A DNA stretch of 64,000 nucleotides from Halobacteriales archaeon QS_1_68_17 (GTDB lineage Archaea; Halobacteriota; Halobacteria; Halobacteriales; Haloarculaceae): the NCBI GenBank assembly GCA_003021105.1, contig PXRG01000006.1:62001-126000 (forward strand), in the 5' to 3' direction. How positions within the stretch are numbered: position 1 is the first letter of the stretch; each line of letters starts with the position of its first letter. The notes under the pieces were generated by a model. The model was not told the origin of the DNA, did not search any database, and worked only from the letters and a program-made list of their open reading frames with translations. A program made the position numbers and the translations under genes. Below, one piece after another: positions 1 to 7,562 of this stretch.

Positions 1-1
1 G

Positions 2-682
2 TATCTCGCGGAGGGCTGTGTCGTCTATCGTCGCGGTATTCCGAGCGAAGTCACGTTTACGCTCCACGCTGACGAGAAAGAGTCCGCGGAGGAAATAACT
101 GAGGCGCTCGACTCGTTCGGTGCTCCGTCACGAATCGAGGTCGTCGACGACCGCAACACGCTCCACGTTCACTCCGAGAGCGCGAGTTTCGCGCAGCTCG
201 TCGAGGAGCTATTCGGGACGGGAGCGTCTGAGAAGGAAGTCCCCCAGTTCCTCTGGAACGCGCCCGTCGAGACACAGGCTCGCGCCGTCGAGGCGCTGTT
301 CGACGGCGATGGAACGATGGAACGCCGCGGGAAGAGTCAGCGGGTACAACTCCAGTTGACATCGGAACGGATAGTCGATTGGGTGTTCCAAGTCGGACTG
401 CGCTGTGGCGTCCAGTTCTCCCGTCACAGCAGGGTTCCCGACGGCCGTCAGCCGACCCACTGGCTGAGTGCGAGCGTTAGCACAGCTCTCGGGACGCCCC
501 TCGCGCGGCTCTTCGACGACGTGTCGGACGATTTCCGGGCCGTCGATAGGACGAAGCGGGCGAACGGATGCGACGTCGCCGCTATCGACTCTGTCGAGCG
601 GGTTCCGTACGAGGGGCCGGTTTACAACGCCGAGGTTGCCGACACACACACCTACGTCGCGGAAGACGTCGTCGTCCACAAC
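2..682 (+). other. Intein 1 of nrdJ (C-terminal part), with LAGLIDADG endonuclease
   Basis: The first residues, YLAEG, look like the end of a first dodecapeptide (LAGLIDADG) motif. LFDGDGTM at about 296-319 is the second, so a homing endonuclease domain is present. The C-terminal splicing block contains NAEVADTHTYVAEDVVVHN and ends with His-Asn at 677-682, followed by Cys (683-685) as the +1 extein nucleophile. Excision would join the upstream extein to CETIAQGG. The N-terminal splicing block lies outside the window, so activity of the whole intein cannot be judged. Confidence 0.9.
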
Positions 683-3600
683 TGCGAAACGATCGCCCAG
701 GGCGGGAAGCGCCGGGGGGCGCAGATGGGCGTCATGCGAGTCTCCCACCCGGACGTCATCCAGTTCATCCACGCCAAGAACAAGGACGTCTCGCTGGCCC
801 ACACGCTGAAACTCAACGACCCCGACGACTACACCCACACCTCCTTCACGGAGGCCCTGGAGGAGGCCCGCGAACTCATCGACGACGGGGGGCGGGTGCC
901 CAAGCACCTCCGGAACGCCGTCGAGGGCCACCTCTCGAATTTCAACATCTCCGTGGGCGTCACCGACGACTTCATGGACGCCCTCGAAGCGGGCGAGGAG
1001 TTCACCTTCACCAACCCCCGGACCGGCAAACCACACGTCGCCACGGAGGGAACCAAGGAACTGTACGGCATGTTCGGCCTCGGCGAGTACGTCGAGGTCG
1101 GCGAGGTGCTGTCGATCCCGGCCGAGTTGATCTGGGAGCGGATCATCGACGGCGCACACGAGAACGGCGAACCGGGCGTGATCTACCTCGAACGGGTCAA
1201 CGACGAACACTCGTTCGACGTCGACAAACACCCCGACCACCGGATTCTGGCGACGAACCCGTGTGTCACCGGCGAGACGCTCATCAGCACCGAGGACGGA
1301 CTCGTTCCCGCCGAGGAACTCTACGAGCAGGGCGTCGCTCGGGACGTCATAGTGGACGGACGCCTCAGCGACGACCGCGTGAAAGAAGCCAGCAGCGTCT
1401 ACAAGACGGGCGAGAAAGACGTTTACGAGCTGACGACCGAGGAAGGGTACGAACTCCGACTCACGGCCGACCATCGCGTGATGACGGCCGACGGCTGGGT
1501 CGAAGCACGAAACCTCGAAGCCGGCGATACGGTCCATATCCAGAATCGAAAGGGACAGTTCGGACAGCACGGCCGTGCGGAAGAAGGGCGCGTGCTCGGC
1601 TGGCTCGTCGGGGACGGCCACCGCAAGGACGGCGAAGAACGGGCCGTCCTGAACTTCTACGACGAGGACGCCGAAATCCCGGAGCAGTTCGCAAACGACG
1701 TCAACGAAGTCGTGCGCGAACCGATCGGAAACGCCGACTACGAGATCGGCGTCAACGAGATCGAACGGGGTGACGAGTACCGCGGTGCGGAGGCAATCGA
1801 ACAGCGCGTTCGGTCGTCGAGGCTCTACGAGGTGGCCGAAACCGCGGGTCTCGTCGAGGAAAAACTCCAGGTCCCCGATGCGGTCATGCGCGGAAGCGAG
1901 GAGATGGCCCGCGGCTTCCTGCGGGCGCTCTTTACCGCCGACGGGAGCGTCCAGGGTTCAGTCGAGAAGGGAGTCTCCGTTCGACTCGCCAGTGTGGATA
2001 CCGACTTCCTCGGCGAGGTACAGCGTCTCCTCCTCAACTTCGGCATTGCAGGCGAGATTTACGAGAACCGGAAAGACGGAGGACTCCGAGAACTTCCGGA
2101 CGGCACTGGCAATACGTCCGAGTACGAGACTGACGGGTTCCACGAACTCGCGGTCGTCAAGGACAATCTGGTTCGGTTCCACGAGGAGATCGGGTTCCTG
2201 CTGTCGGACAAGAACGAGGCGCTCGAGGAGCACCTCGACGCGTACGACAGGGGTCCGTACAACGAACGGTTCGAGGCCACCGTCGAATCCGTCGAACCCG
2301 ACGGGCACGAGACGGTCTACGACCTGACCGAACCCGAGACGCATTCGTTCGTTGCCAACGGGCTTGTCGTCCACAACTGCGGAGAGCAGCCGCTCGAGGA
2401 GTACGAGGCCTGCAACCTCGGGCACATCAACCTCTCGACGGTGGCCGACATGGACGCGCCGGACTGGCGGGTCTGGTCGGCGCGCCACGCCGACGAGTAC
2501 GATTCCCTGGAGACCGCGGTCGAGGCCTTCCTCGCGGAGGCCATCGACTTCGAGGAACTGGACTACCGGATCGAGTACGGCACCCGGTTTTTGGAGAACG
2601 TCGTCACGATGTCGGACTTCCCGGTGCCGGAAATCGAACAGAAGGTCCGCGAGATGCGCAAGATCGGCCTCGGGATCATGGGGCTGGCGCAACTCTACAT
2701 CCAGTTGGGCGTCAAGTACGGCAGCGAGGAGGCAAACGAGATCGCCCGGCAGGTCATGCGCCACATCAACCACGGCTCGAAGTGGACCTCCCACGAACTC
2801 GCCGGCGACCGCGGGTCCTTCGACGAGTGGGAAAAGTCGAAGTACGCGAACCCGACCGAGTACCGGGAGTGGTTCGAGAAACAGACCAGTCTCGCCGCCG
2901 ACGAGTGGGCCGAGGGCTTCCCGATTCGCAATCACAACACGACCACCATCGCGCCGACCGGCACCACGTCGATGGTCGGCAACACCACCGGCGGCTGTGA
3001 ACCCATCTACAACGTCGCCTACTACAAGAACGTCTCCGACGACGTGCAGGGCGACGAGATGCTGGTGGAGTTCGACGACTACTTCCTCCGGGTCCTGGAG
3101 GCCAACGACATCGACGTCGAGGCGGTCAAGCGGGAGGCCCAGGAGCAGATGGCCGCAAACGAGTTCGACGGCGTCGAGTCGCTGGAGACGGTGCCCGACG
3201 CCATCTCGGAGCTTTTCGTCGTCACCTCGGACCTCTCGGGGAAGGACCACGCCGCGGTCCAGTGTGCCTCCCAGGAGGGGGTCGACAGTGCCATCTCGAA
3301 GACCTGCAACTTCCCCAACGACGCCACCGCGGCCGACATGGACGAGGTGTACCGGTACATCTACGACCACGACGGGAAGGGCGTGACCGTCTACCGGGAC
3401 GGCACGCGCTCGAAGCAGGTGCTGACCACCCGGGCGGACAACAAGGAGTTCGCCGACGAGGGCGAGGCCGCCGCGGCGCTGGTCGAGCAGATCGAGGAGG
3501 TCTTCGGCGGGATCGAGGGTTTCCTCGATCACGAGGAGGTCCAGGCCGCCCTCGACGAGCAGGTCGACGCGCTTTTGGGGGCCGCCGACGGCGAGAAGTA

Positions 3601-4165
3601 CGCCCGGAAGCAACCCCGTCCCGACGTGCTCCACGGCGTGACACAGCGGATCGATACCGGCTACGGGAAACTCTACGTCAGCATCAACGAGGACCCCGAG
3701 GCCGAGCGGCCGTTCGAACTGTTCGCCAACATCGGCAACTCCGGGGGCTTCACGGCGTCGTTCACTGAGGCGCTGGCCAAGACGATCTCGACGGCGCTCC
3801 GGTCGGGCGTCGACCCCGAGGAGATCGCGGACGAACTCCAGGGCATCCGCTCGCCGAAGGTCGCCTGGGACAAGGGCGAACAGATCCAGTCGATCCCCGA
3901 CGCCATCGGGACGGCGATGCGGCGCTACCTCGACGGCGACATCGACAAGGCCTACCCGCAACAGCAGAACCTCACCGAGATCGAGGAACAGGTCGAGAGT
4001 CGGGAGGACGCCGACGCGGCCCCCGAAACCGACGGCGGCGGCGTCGACACCCAGAACATCATCGACGCCGGCGAGAGCCCCGAGTGTCCCTCGTGTGGCT
4101 CGCTCTCGCTGTACTACTCCGAGGGCTGCAAGACCTGCGAGTCCTGTGGCTGGTCGGAGTGTTGA
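2..4165 (+). CDS. nrdJ: Adenosylcobalamin-dependent (class II) ribonucleotide reductase, 3' part with two inteins (5' end outside window)
   Basis: The reading frame is open from base 2, so the gene starts before the window. After removal of two inteins the extein shows class II reductase features: a GGKRRGAQMG segment just after the first splice junction, the CGEQPLEEYEACNLG active-site block (about 2378), an NTTTIAPTGTTSMVGNTTGG phosphate/substrate-binding stretch near 2938, and a C-terminal four-plus-cysteine zinc-ribbon-like tail (CPSC...CKTCESCGW) at about 4084-4160. The family reduces ribonucleotides to deoxyribonucleotides with a B12-generated thiyl radical in the cytoplasm. The visible exteins are 683-1261 and 2378-4165. 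The stop TGA is followed by a hairpin and the convergent Nudix gene. The class assignment is firm; the size of the missing N-terminus is unknown. Confidence 0.95.
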   Translation, partial: YLAEGCVVYRRGIPSEVTFTLHADEKESAEEITEALDSFGAPSRIEVVDDRNTLHVHSESASFAQLVEELFGTGASEKEVPQFLWNAPVETQARAVEALFDGDGTMERRGKSQRVQLQLTSERIVDWVFQVGLRCGVQFSRHSRVPDGRQPTHWLSASVSTALGTPLARLFDDVSDDFRAVDRTKRANGCDVAAIDSVERVPYEGPVYNAEVADTHTYVAEDVVVHNCETIAQGGKRRGAQMGVMRVSHPDVIQFIHAKNKDVSLAHTLKLNDPDDYTHTSFTEALEEARELIDDGGRVPKHLRNAVEGHLSNFNISVGVTDDFMDALEAGEEFTFTNPRTGKPHVATEGTKELYGMFGLGEYVEVGEVLSIPAELIWERIIDGAHENGEPGVIYLERVNDEHSFDVDKHPDHRILATNPCVTGETLISTEDGLVPAEELYEQGVARDVIVDGRLSDDRVKEASSVYKTGEKDVYELTTEEGYELRLTADHRVMTADGWVEARNLEAGDTVHIQNRKGQFGQHGRAEEGRVLGWLVGDGHRKDGEERAVLNFYDEDAEIPEQFANDVNEVVREPIGNADYEIGVNEIERGDEYRGAEAIEQRVRSSRLYEVAETAGLVEEKLQVPDAVMRGSEEMARGFLRALFTADGSVQGSVEKGVSVRLASVDTDFLGEVQRLLLNFGIAGEIYENRKDGGLRELPDGTGNTSEYETDGFHELAVVKDNLVRFHEEIGFLLSDKNEALEEHLDAYDRGPYNERFEATVESVEPDGHETVYDLTEPETHSFVANGLVVHNCGEQPLEEYEACNLGHINLSTVADMDAPDWRVWSARHADEYDSLETAVEAFLAEAIDFEELDYRIEYGTRFLENVVTMSDFPVPEIEQKVREMRKIGLGIMGLAQLYIQLGVKYGSEEANEIARQVMRHINHGSKWTSHELAGDRGSFDEWEKSKYANPTEYREWFEKQTSLAADEWAEGFPIRNHNTTTIAPTGTTSMVGNTTGGCEPIYNVAYYKNVSDDVQGDEMLVEFDDYFLRVLEANDIDVEAVKREAQEQMAANEFDGVESLETVPDAISELFVVTSDLSGKDHAAVQCASQEGVDSAISKTCNFPNDATAADMDEVYRYIYDHDGKGVTVYRDGTRSKQVLTTRADNKEFADEGEAAAALVEQIEEVFGGIEGFLDHEEVQAALDEQVDALLGAADGEKYARKQPRPDVLHGVTQRIDTGYGKLYVSINEDPEAERPFELFANIGNSGGFTASFTEALAKTISTALRSGVDPEEIADELQGIRSPKVAWDKGEQIQSIPDAIGTAMRRYLDGDIDKAYPQQQNLTEIEEQVESREDADAAPETDGGGVDTQNIIDAGESPECPSCGSLSLYYSEGCKTCESCGWSEC
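1262..2377 (+). other. Intein 2 of nrdJ, complete, 372 residues, with LAGLIDADG endonuclease
   Basis: It begins with Cys (1262-1264) in CVTGETLISTEDGLVPAEEL, a standard N-terminal splicing block. A TADHRVMTADG-type block B follows at about 1467-1497. Two dodecapeptide motifs, LGWLVGDG (about 1592) and LRALFTADG (about 1919), are typical of homing endonucleases. The C-terminal block ends VANGLVVHN at 2377, followed by Cys (2378-2380). At 372 residues it is compact for an endonuclease-bearing intein but all blocks are visible. By eye the base composition is less GC-rich than the flanking extein, as expected for a mobile insertion. The insertion point is directly before the Cys of CGEQPL. Confidence 0.93.
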
Positions 4166-4179
4166 GACCGGGCAGGCGG

Positions 4180-4240
4180 TAGTGATTTGGTTCCCAGTTG
4201 TCGGCTTCATCCCACGGCTGAAGCCGTGGGCTATTCGCCT
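4180..4240. repeat. Short hairpin element between convergent nrdJ and Nudix genes
   Basis: A TAGTGATT octamer (4180-4187) is followed 23 bases later by the perfect palindrome CCCACGGCTGAAGCCGTGGG (4211-4230), which folds into an 8-bp stem with a TGAA tetraloop. The same octamer and a GGCTGAAGCC hairpin core recur in the element at 37268-37390. From memory this hairpin resembles terminal or RNA-encoding ends of haloarchaeal IS200/IS605 (TnpB) elements, so it may be a solo relic. It could also serve as a bidirectional terminator between the two convergent genes. Confidence 0.5.
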
Positions 4241-4309
4241 CGCTACCGCTGTAAGCACCGCGGCGGGCGCGCTCACCTTCGTTCTCGTCCCCGTGTGCGC
4301 GCGTCGGTG

Positions 4310-4792
4310 TCAGCCCGGGCCGTCGACGTCGAGGCGGTCGAGGAGTCGGCGGAACGGGCGGAGCGTCCCCGGGGGCAGGTCGCCGGGGTCGCCCCACGCA
4401 CAGTCGACGACGCCCTCGCGGGGGTTGGGGGTCGGTTCGGTGACCAGTTCGCCCGCCACGACCGTGTAGACGCTGACGGTCCCGGGACGGCTGGTGTGTC
4501 GGTAGGCACAGGCGGCCACGGGTTTTCCGGGTACACACCGGCACTGGAGTTCCTCGCCGAGTTCCCGGCGCAGACATTCCGCCGGCGACTCGTCGCCCTC
4601 GAGGCCGCCGCCGGGGAGCGTCCAGAACGTCGAGCCGTCGTCGCGTCGCTCCTTGACGAGCAACACCCCGTCGCCGGTGGCGATCAGGGCTTTCGCGCCC
4701 GCTCTGAGGTCTGGTCGCCGGCTGCCGGGACGGTCTTCGGCCGGCGAATCCCCGGACGCGACGGCCCCGAACGGCGAAGCGTCCTCGACCAT
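4310..4792 (-). CDS. Nudix hydrolase domain protein, 160 aa
   Basis: The Nudix box is visible as GGGLEGDESPAECLRRELGEEL at about residues 61-82, following LPGGG. It fits G-x5-E-x7-R-E-U-x-E-E, but the usual Gly two residues after the last Glu is Gln. Such proteins hydrolyse nucleoside diphosphates linked to another moiety, using Mg bound by the box glutamates. The substrate cannot be told from sequence. An ATG at 4792 was chosen because the frame extends upstream only with a TTG. A TTAGTTAAG-like AT-rich promoter element lies at about 4818-4828. It is transcribed convergently to nrdJ. Confidence 0.8.
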   Translation of the reverse strand: MVEDASPFGAVASGDSPAEDRPGSRRPDLRAGAKALIATGDGVLLVKERRDDGSTFWTLPGGGLEGDESPAECLRRELGEELQCRCVPGKPVAACAYRHTSRPGTVSVYTVVAGELVTEPTPNPREGVVDCAWGDPGDLPPGTLRPFRRLLDRLDVDGPG

Positions 4793-4892
4793 TGGGGACA
4801 ACGTATCCCGTTGTCGGGCTTAGTTAAGCACTTGTTACGGGGTTCGAAACCGGGCAGCGTCCCGCCGTCGCCCGGCGAGCGCCGTGGGCGTT

Positions 4893-4937
4893 GGCCGGCC
4901 AGCAGCGTGCCCCGGCCGTCGGCCGGCCAGCAGCGTG
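4893..4937. repeat. 17-bp direct repeat upstream of small membrane gene's 3' end
   Basis: GGCCGGCCAGCAGCGTG occurs at 4893-4909 and again at 4921-4937 (28-bp period), flanked by GCGCCGTGGGCG and GGGCG. It lies between the Nudix promoter and the 3' end of the next minus-strand gene. No function is evident. Confidence 0.6.
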
Positions 4938-4983
4938 GGCGTAATGCCCGTCGATCCGCGGGAGCCCCGGACGCGGGCGACGA

Positions 4984-5280
4984 CTACTGTATGGTGACGT
5001 AGGTCAGAAAGAGCAGGGCCACCACCTCCAGTCCCCGAAGGAGGACCACGAACTGCTGTGCCTGGACGCTGCCGGCGTAGAGCATCCCCATGCTGAAAAA
5101 GAAGTAGATGGCGGCGGCGTTCTCGATCAGCATCACGACCGCGAACGCGAGCAGCCCGAGGATCAGCGGCGTCTTGAACCGCCGGTAGTTGCGCAGCCAG
5201 ACGGCGGACAGCACCGCCAGGAGGACGACGTTCACCGCTGCCAGCCCGCTCGCGATCGTGATCCAGGGTCCCATTGCCAT
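4984..5280 (-). CDS. Small three-TM membrane protein paired with a wHTH regulator, 98 aa
   Basis: The protein starts MAMGPWITIASGL and has three hydrophobic helices (about residues 6-28, 38-62, 74-95). The frame is open far upstream, but the ATG at 5280 lies only 2 bases after the stop of the upstream winged-helix gene, which argues for this start and for a two-gene operon. From memory it resembles a haloarchaeal DUF (DUF7521-like) that is regularly found next to ArsR-type regulators. No biochemical role is known to me; a membrane-located partner or target of the regulator is an inference. Confidence 0.75.
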   Translation of the reverse strand: MAMGPWITIASGLAAVNVVLLAVLSAVWLRNYRRFKTPLILGLLAFAVVMLIENAAAIYFFFSMGMLYAGSVQAQQFVVLLRGLEVVALLFLTYVTIQ

Positions 5281-5282
5281 AG

Positions 5283-5558
5283 TTAGTCCATGTGTTCGGT
5301 TACGTCCTCGAAGACGTCTCTGTGGTGCCCGAACTGGTCGGTGAGGAAGTACAGCGCCCCGTAGTCCTCGTCGCCGCGCTCGACGACGCCGTGGTCCAGG
5401 AGCATGTCGAGGTGGTGGCGCACGGTGTTGTAGTCGACGTCGAGCCGCTCGGCCAACTGGTTGGCGTTCCGCGGCCGCTCGTCGAGCGACCGGATGATCC
5501 GGGCGCGGTTCTCCCCGCCGCGCGTCCCCGCCAGCAGGTACCACAGGGCCTTCTCCAT
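5283..5558 (-). CDS. ArsR-like winged helix-turn-helix regulator, 91 aa
   Basis: The whole protein is one winged-helix domain: NANQLAERLDVDYNTVRHHL is the recognition helix region, followed by LLDHGVVERG and a beta wing (DYGALYFLT). Family members bind DNA as dimers. No metal-binding Cys cluster is present, so metal sensing is unlikely. It is the first gene of a two-gene unit with the small membrane protein downstream (2-base gap). The length fits the short haloarchaeal ArsR-like regulators. Confidence 0.85.
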   Translation of the reverse strand: MEKALWYLLAGTRGGENRARIIRSLDERPRNANQLAERLDVDYNTVRHHLDMLLDHGVVERGDEDYGALYFLTDQFGHHRDVFEDVTEHMD

Positions 5559-5612
5559 CGACTGTTCTCGGTAGTGGTTTTCACGGTCGTGGCTTAGTGG
5601 TTGTGTTTGGGT

Positions 5613-7196
5613 TCATCGGACGGTCCTGGACACCCAGCCGGTCGGGCCGCTCGGGAACGCGTCGGACTCCTCCTCGGGCTGGAGGGTGCCGGTCCCGTCG
5701 ATCGCGCGCACGACGACCTCGTGGGAACTCCCGGGGTGTTCGTAGCTGTACTTCCACTGCCGCCAGACGTCGTCGCCCGGCAGCGGTTCCGTCAGCGTCG
5801 CCTCCTGCCAGGTCGAGCCGCCGTCGGTCGATACCTCGACCGTCTCGATGCCGCGGGTGCCGGCGTAGGCGTGGCCGCCGACAGTCACTTCGCCGTCGGC
5901 GTTGTTCACCGCGTGGAGTTTGGCGACGGTGTTGACCGGGCCGGTGCCGTGCCAGCCGCGCTTTTCCCAGTAGCCGTCGGCCTCCTCGTCCAGGATCTCG
6001 ATCTCGGTGAGCCACTTGACGTTGATCTCGCCCCAGTGGCCCGGGATCAGCGCGCGGGCGGGGTAGCCGTGTGCCCGCGGCAGGAGTTCGCCGTTCATCC
6101 CGTAGGCCAGGAAGCCGTGCTCCATGGCCGCCAGCGGGAACTCCTCAAAGTAGTCGTCGGCCGCCCGGAGCATCACGCACTCGCAGCCGCTCTGTGGCGC
6201 GGCCCGCTTGACGATGTCCATGATCGGGACGCCCGTCCACAGGGCCGTGTCCATCTTCTTGCCATTGAGGTTCTCGCCGACACACCGGAGCGTCACGAAC
6301 CTGTTTTCGGCCTCCATCGACCGGATCTCGTCGTAGCCGACGGTCACCTCCTGTTCGACCGCGCCGGTGACGGTCAGTTCCCACCCGTCGGGGTCGATGT
6401 CCGGCTTGACGGAGCTGATGTCGACGGTGTAGAAGTTCTCGCTCAAAAGCGGCTCCATCCCGTCGACGTCGAACGACTGTTCCTCGGCGGCCGCGAGCAG
6501 CCGCTCGCGTTCGGTCGGTTCCGGCGTGGCCGTCGCCTCCTGTTCGTCTCCCTCGTCGGCCATCGACGACCCCGGCGTCGGGGTCAGTGCTTCCGAATCG
6601 CCGGCGTCGAGACTCCCGTCCGTGGTGGGCGTGTTGCGCTTCCCGAGCACGTAGCCGACCCCGCTCAGGCCGACGACGGCCGCGAGGCTCCCGACGATGC
6701 GGCGGCGACCGGGGGCGGGTGGGCGGTCCGCCCCGTCGGCGTCGGGGGCCGCGACCGCGTCCGCGGTGACGACGACGGCCGGCGGGACGGCGGCCCCGGC
6801 GGCCAGCACCGGATCGCCGGTCAGCGCGGCCCCCGCGACCCACCCCAGGGCGACCGTCGCCGCGGCCCCGGCCAGGCCCACGGCGGTCCGCCGGGCCACC
6901 GCCAGCCCGACGAGCGCGACCCCGGCGAACAGGCCGATCCCCAGGACCGCGGCGAACGCCAGGTTCAGTTTCTGGCCGAGGCTGCCGAGATACTGGATGG
7001 CGAACGTGACCACGACGCCGGGCATCGACTTCGAGAGGCCCGCCTCGATGGGCGCGACGACGAAACCGGGGGTGAACCCGGCGACGGCGTACGACCCGGC
7101 GACGCCCGCGATCCCGGCGACGAGCGCCGTCAGCGCCGTCGGCAGGGCCGCCCGGACCCGGTCGGTCTGGAGCGTCGGGAGCGTCGGGAGGCTCAC
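5613..7196 (-). CDS. Membrane-anchored molybdopterin-dependent oxidoreductase (sulfite oxidase family), about 527 aa
   Basis: The N-terminal ~160 residues hold several hydrophobic segments (for example ALTALVAGIAGVAGSYAVAG and LAFAAVLGIGLFAGVALVGL). A Thr/Glu-rich linker follows, then a sulfite-oxidase-type molybdopterin domain: FVTLRCVGENLNGKKMDTALW carries the Cys expected to ligate Mo, with PARALIPGHWGEINVKWL after it. A C-terminal dimerisation domain ends the protein (VEVSTDGGSTW...). The catalytic part is probably outside the membrane, with electrons passed to an unknown carrier. The substrate (sulfite, sulfoxide or other) is not determinable. The GTG at 7196 is preferred; an in-frame ATG at 7280 would add 28 hydrophilic residues. 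Confidence 0.85.
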   Translation of the reverse strand: MSLPTLPTLQTDRVRAALPTALTALVAGIAGVAGSYAVAGFTPGFVVAPIEAGLSKSMPGVVVTFAIQYLGSLGQKLNLAFAAVLGIGLFAGVALVGLAVARRTAVGLAGAAATVALGWVAGAALTGDPVLAAGAAVPPAVVVTADAVAAPDADGADRPPAPGRRRIVGSLAAVVGLSGVGYVLGKRNTPTTDGSLDAGDSEALTPTPGSSMADEGDEQEATATPEPTERERLLAAAEEQSFDVDGMEPLLSENFYTVDISSVKPDIDPDGWELTVTGAVEQEVTVGYDEIRSMEAENRFVTLRCVGENLNGKKMDTALWTGVPIMDIVKRAAPQSGCECVMLRAADDYFEEFPLAAMEHGFLAYGMNGELLPRAHGYPARALIPGHWGEINVKWLTEIEILDEEADGYWEKRGWHGTGPVNTVAKLHAVNNADGEVTVGGHAYAGTRGIETVEVSTDGGSTWQEATLTEPLPGDDVWRQWKYSYEHPGSSHEVVVRAIDGTGTLQPEEESDAFPSGPTGWVSRTVR

Positions 7197-7379
7197 GCGG
7201 ACCACCTCGCGCGGTCCGTTCGTTGCGCCCGCGTTCGTACCGCGACGTCGATACTCGCACTCATATTCGGCCAGAGACACACCAGTGGTAAAGCGATTTT
7301 TCAGATTCGGGCCGACATCCGTCTAGAATTGGTCCCCAATCGGGGGAACTTTCAAGCGAGCGGGCCGACCACGACCGGT

Positions 7380-7499
7380 ATGGACGAGACGAGCGGGCGG
7401 CCCTGTCCGCTCTGCGAGACGCCGATGTACCACCGCCACTGCAAGTACGTCTGTCCGCACCACGGCGTCGTCTACGACTGCTCGGACACGTTCTACTGA
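7380..7499 (+). CDS. Very small zinc-finger protein, 39 aa
   Basis: The ATG at 7380 opens a 39-codon frame containing two CxxC/CxxH-type knuckles: CPLC...HRHCKYVCPHHG and a C-terminal DCSDTFY. Four or more Cys/His residues could bind one or two zinc ions. From memory it matches the haloarchaeal micro-protein group named after HVO_2523; I could not check this. It is divergently placed relative to the molybdoenzyme and upstream of the sensor kinase. The cysteine and histidine density and the distinct ATG/stop support it as real despite its size. Confidence 0.7.
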   Translation: MDETSGRPCPLCETPMYHRHCKYVCPHHGVVYDCSDTFY

Positions 7500-7562
7500 T
7501 ACCGTCGCACGGGTTGCCTGCACGCCCGTTTTTATTACGCTGGAATAGGGAGGGAAGTGTCA

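Noticed and set aside
1958-4276. Very long minus-strand reading frame (772 codons) opposite nrdJ
   Set aside because: It lies entirely antisense to a conserved enzyme; high GC leaves few stop codons and the translation has no family features.
5601-7499. Long plus-strand frame (632 codons) opposite the molybdoenzyme
   Set aside because: Only its last 39 codons (7380-7499) are Cys/His-rich and gene-like; the rest is antisense shadow.
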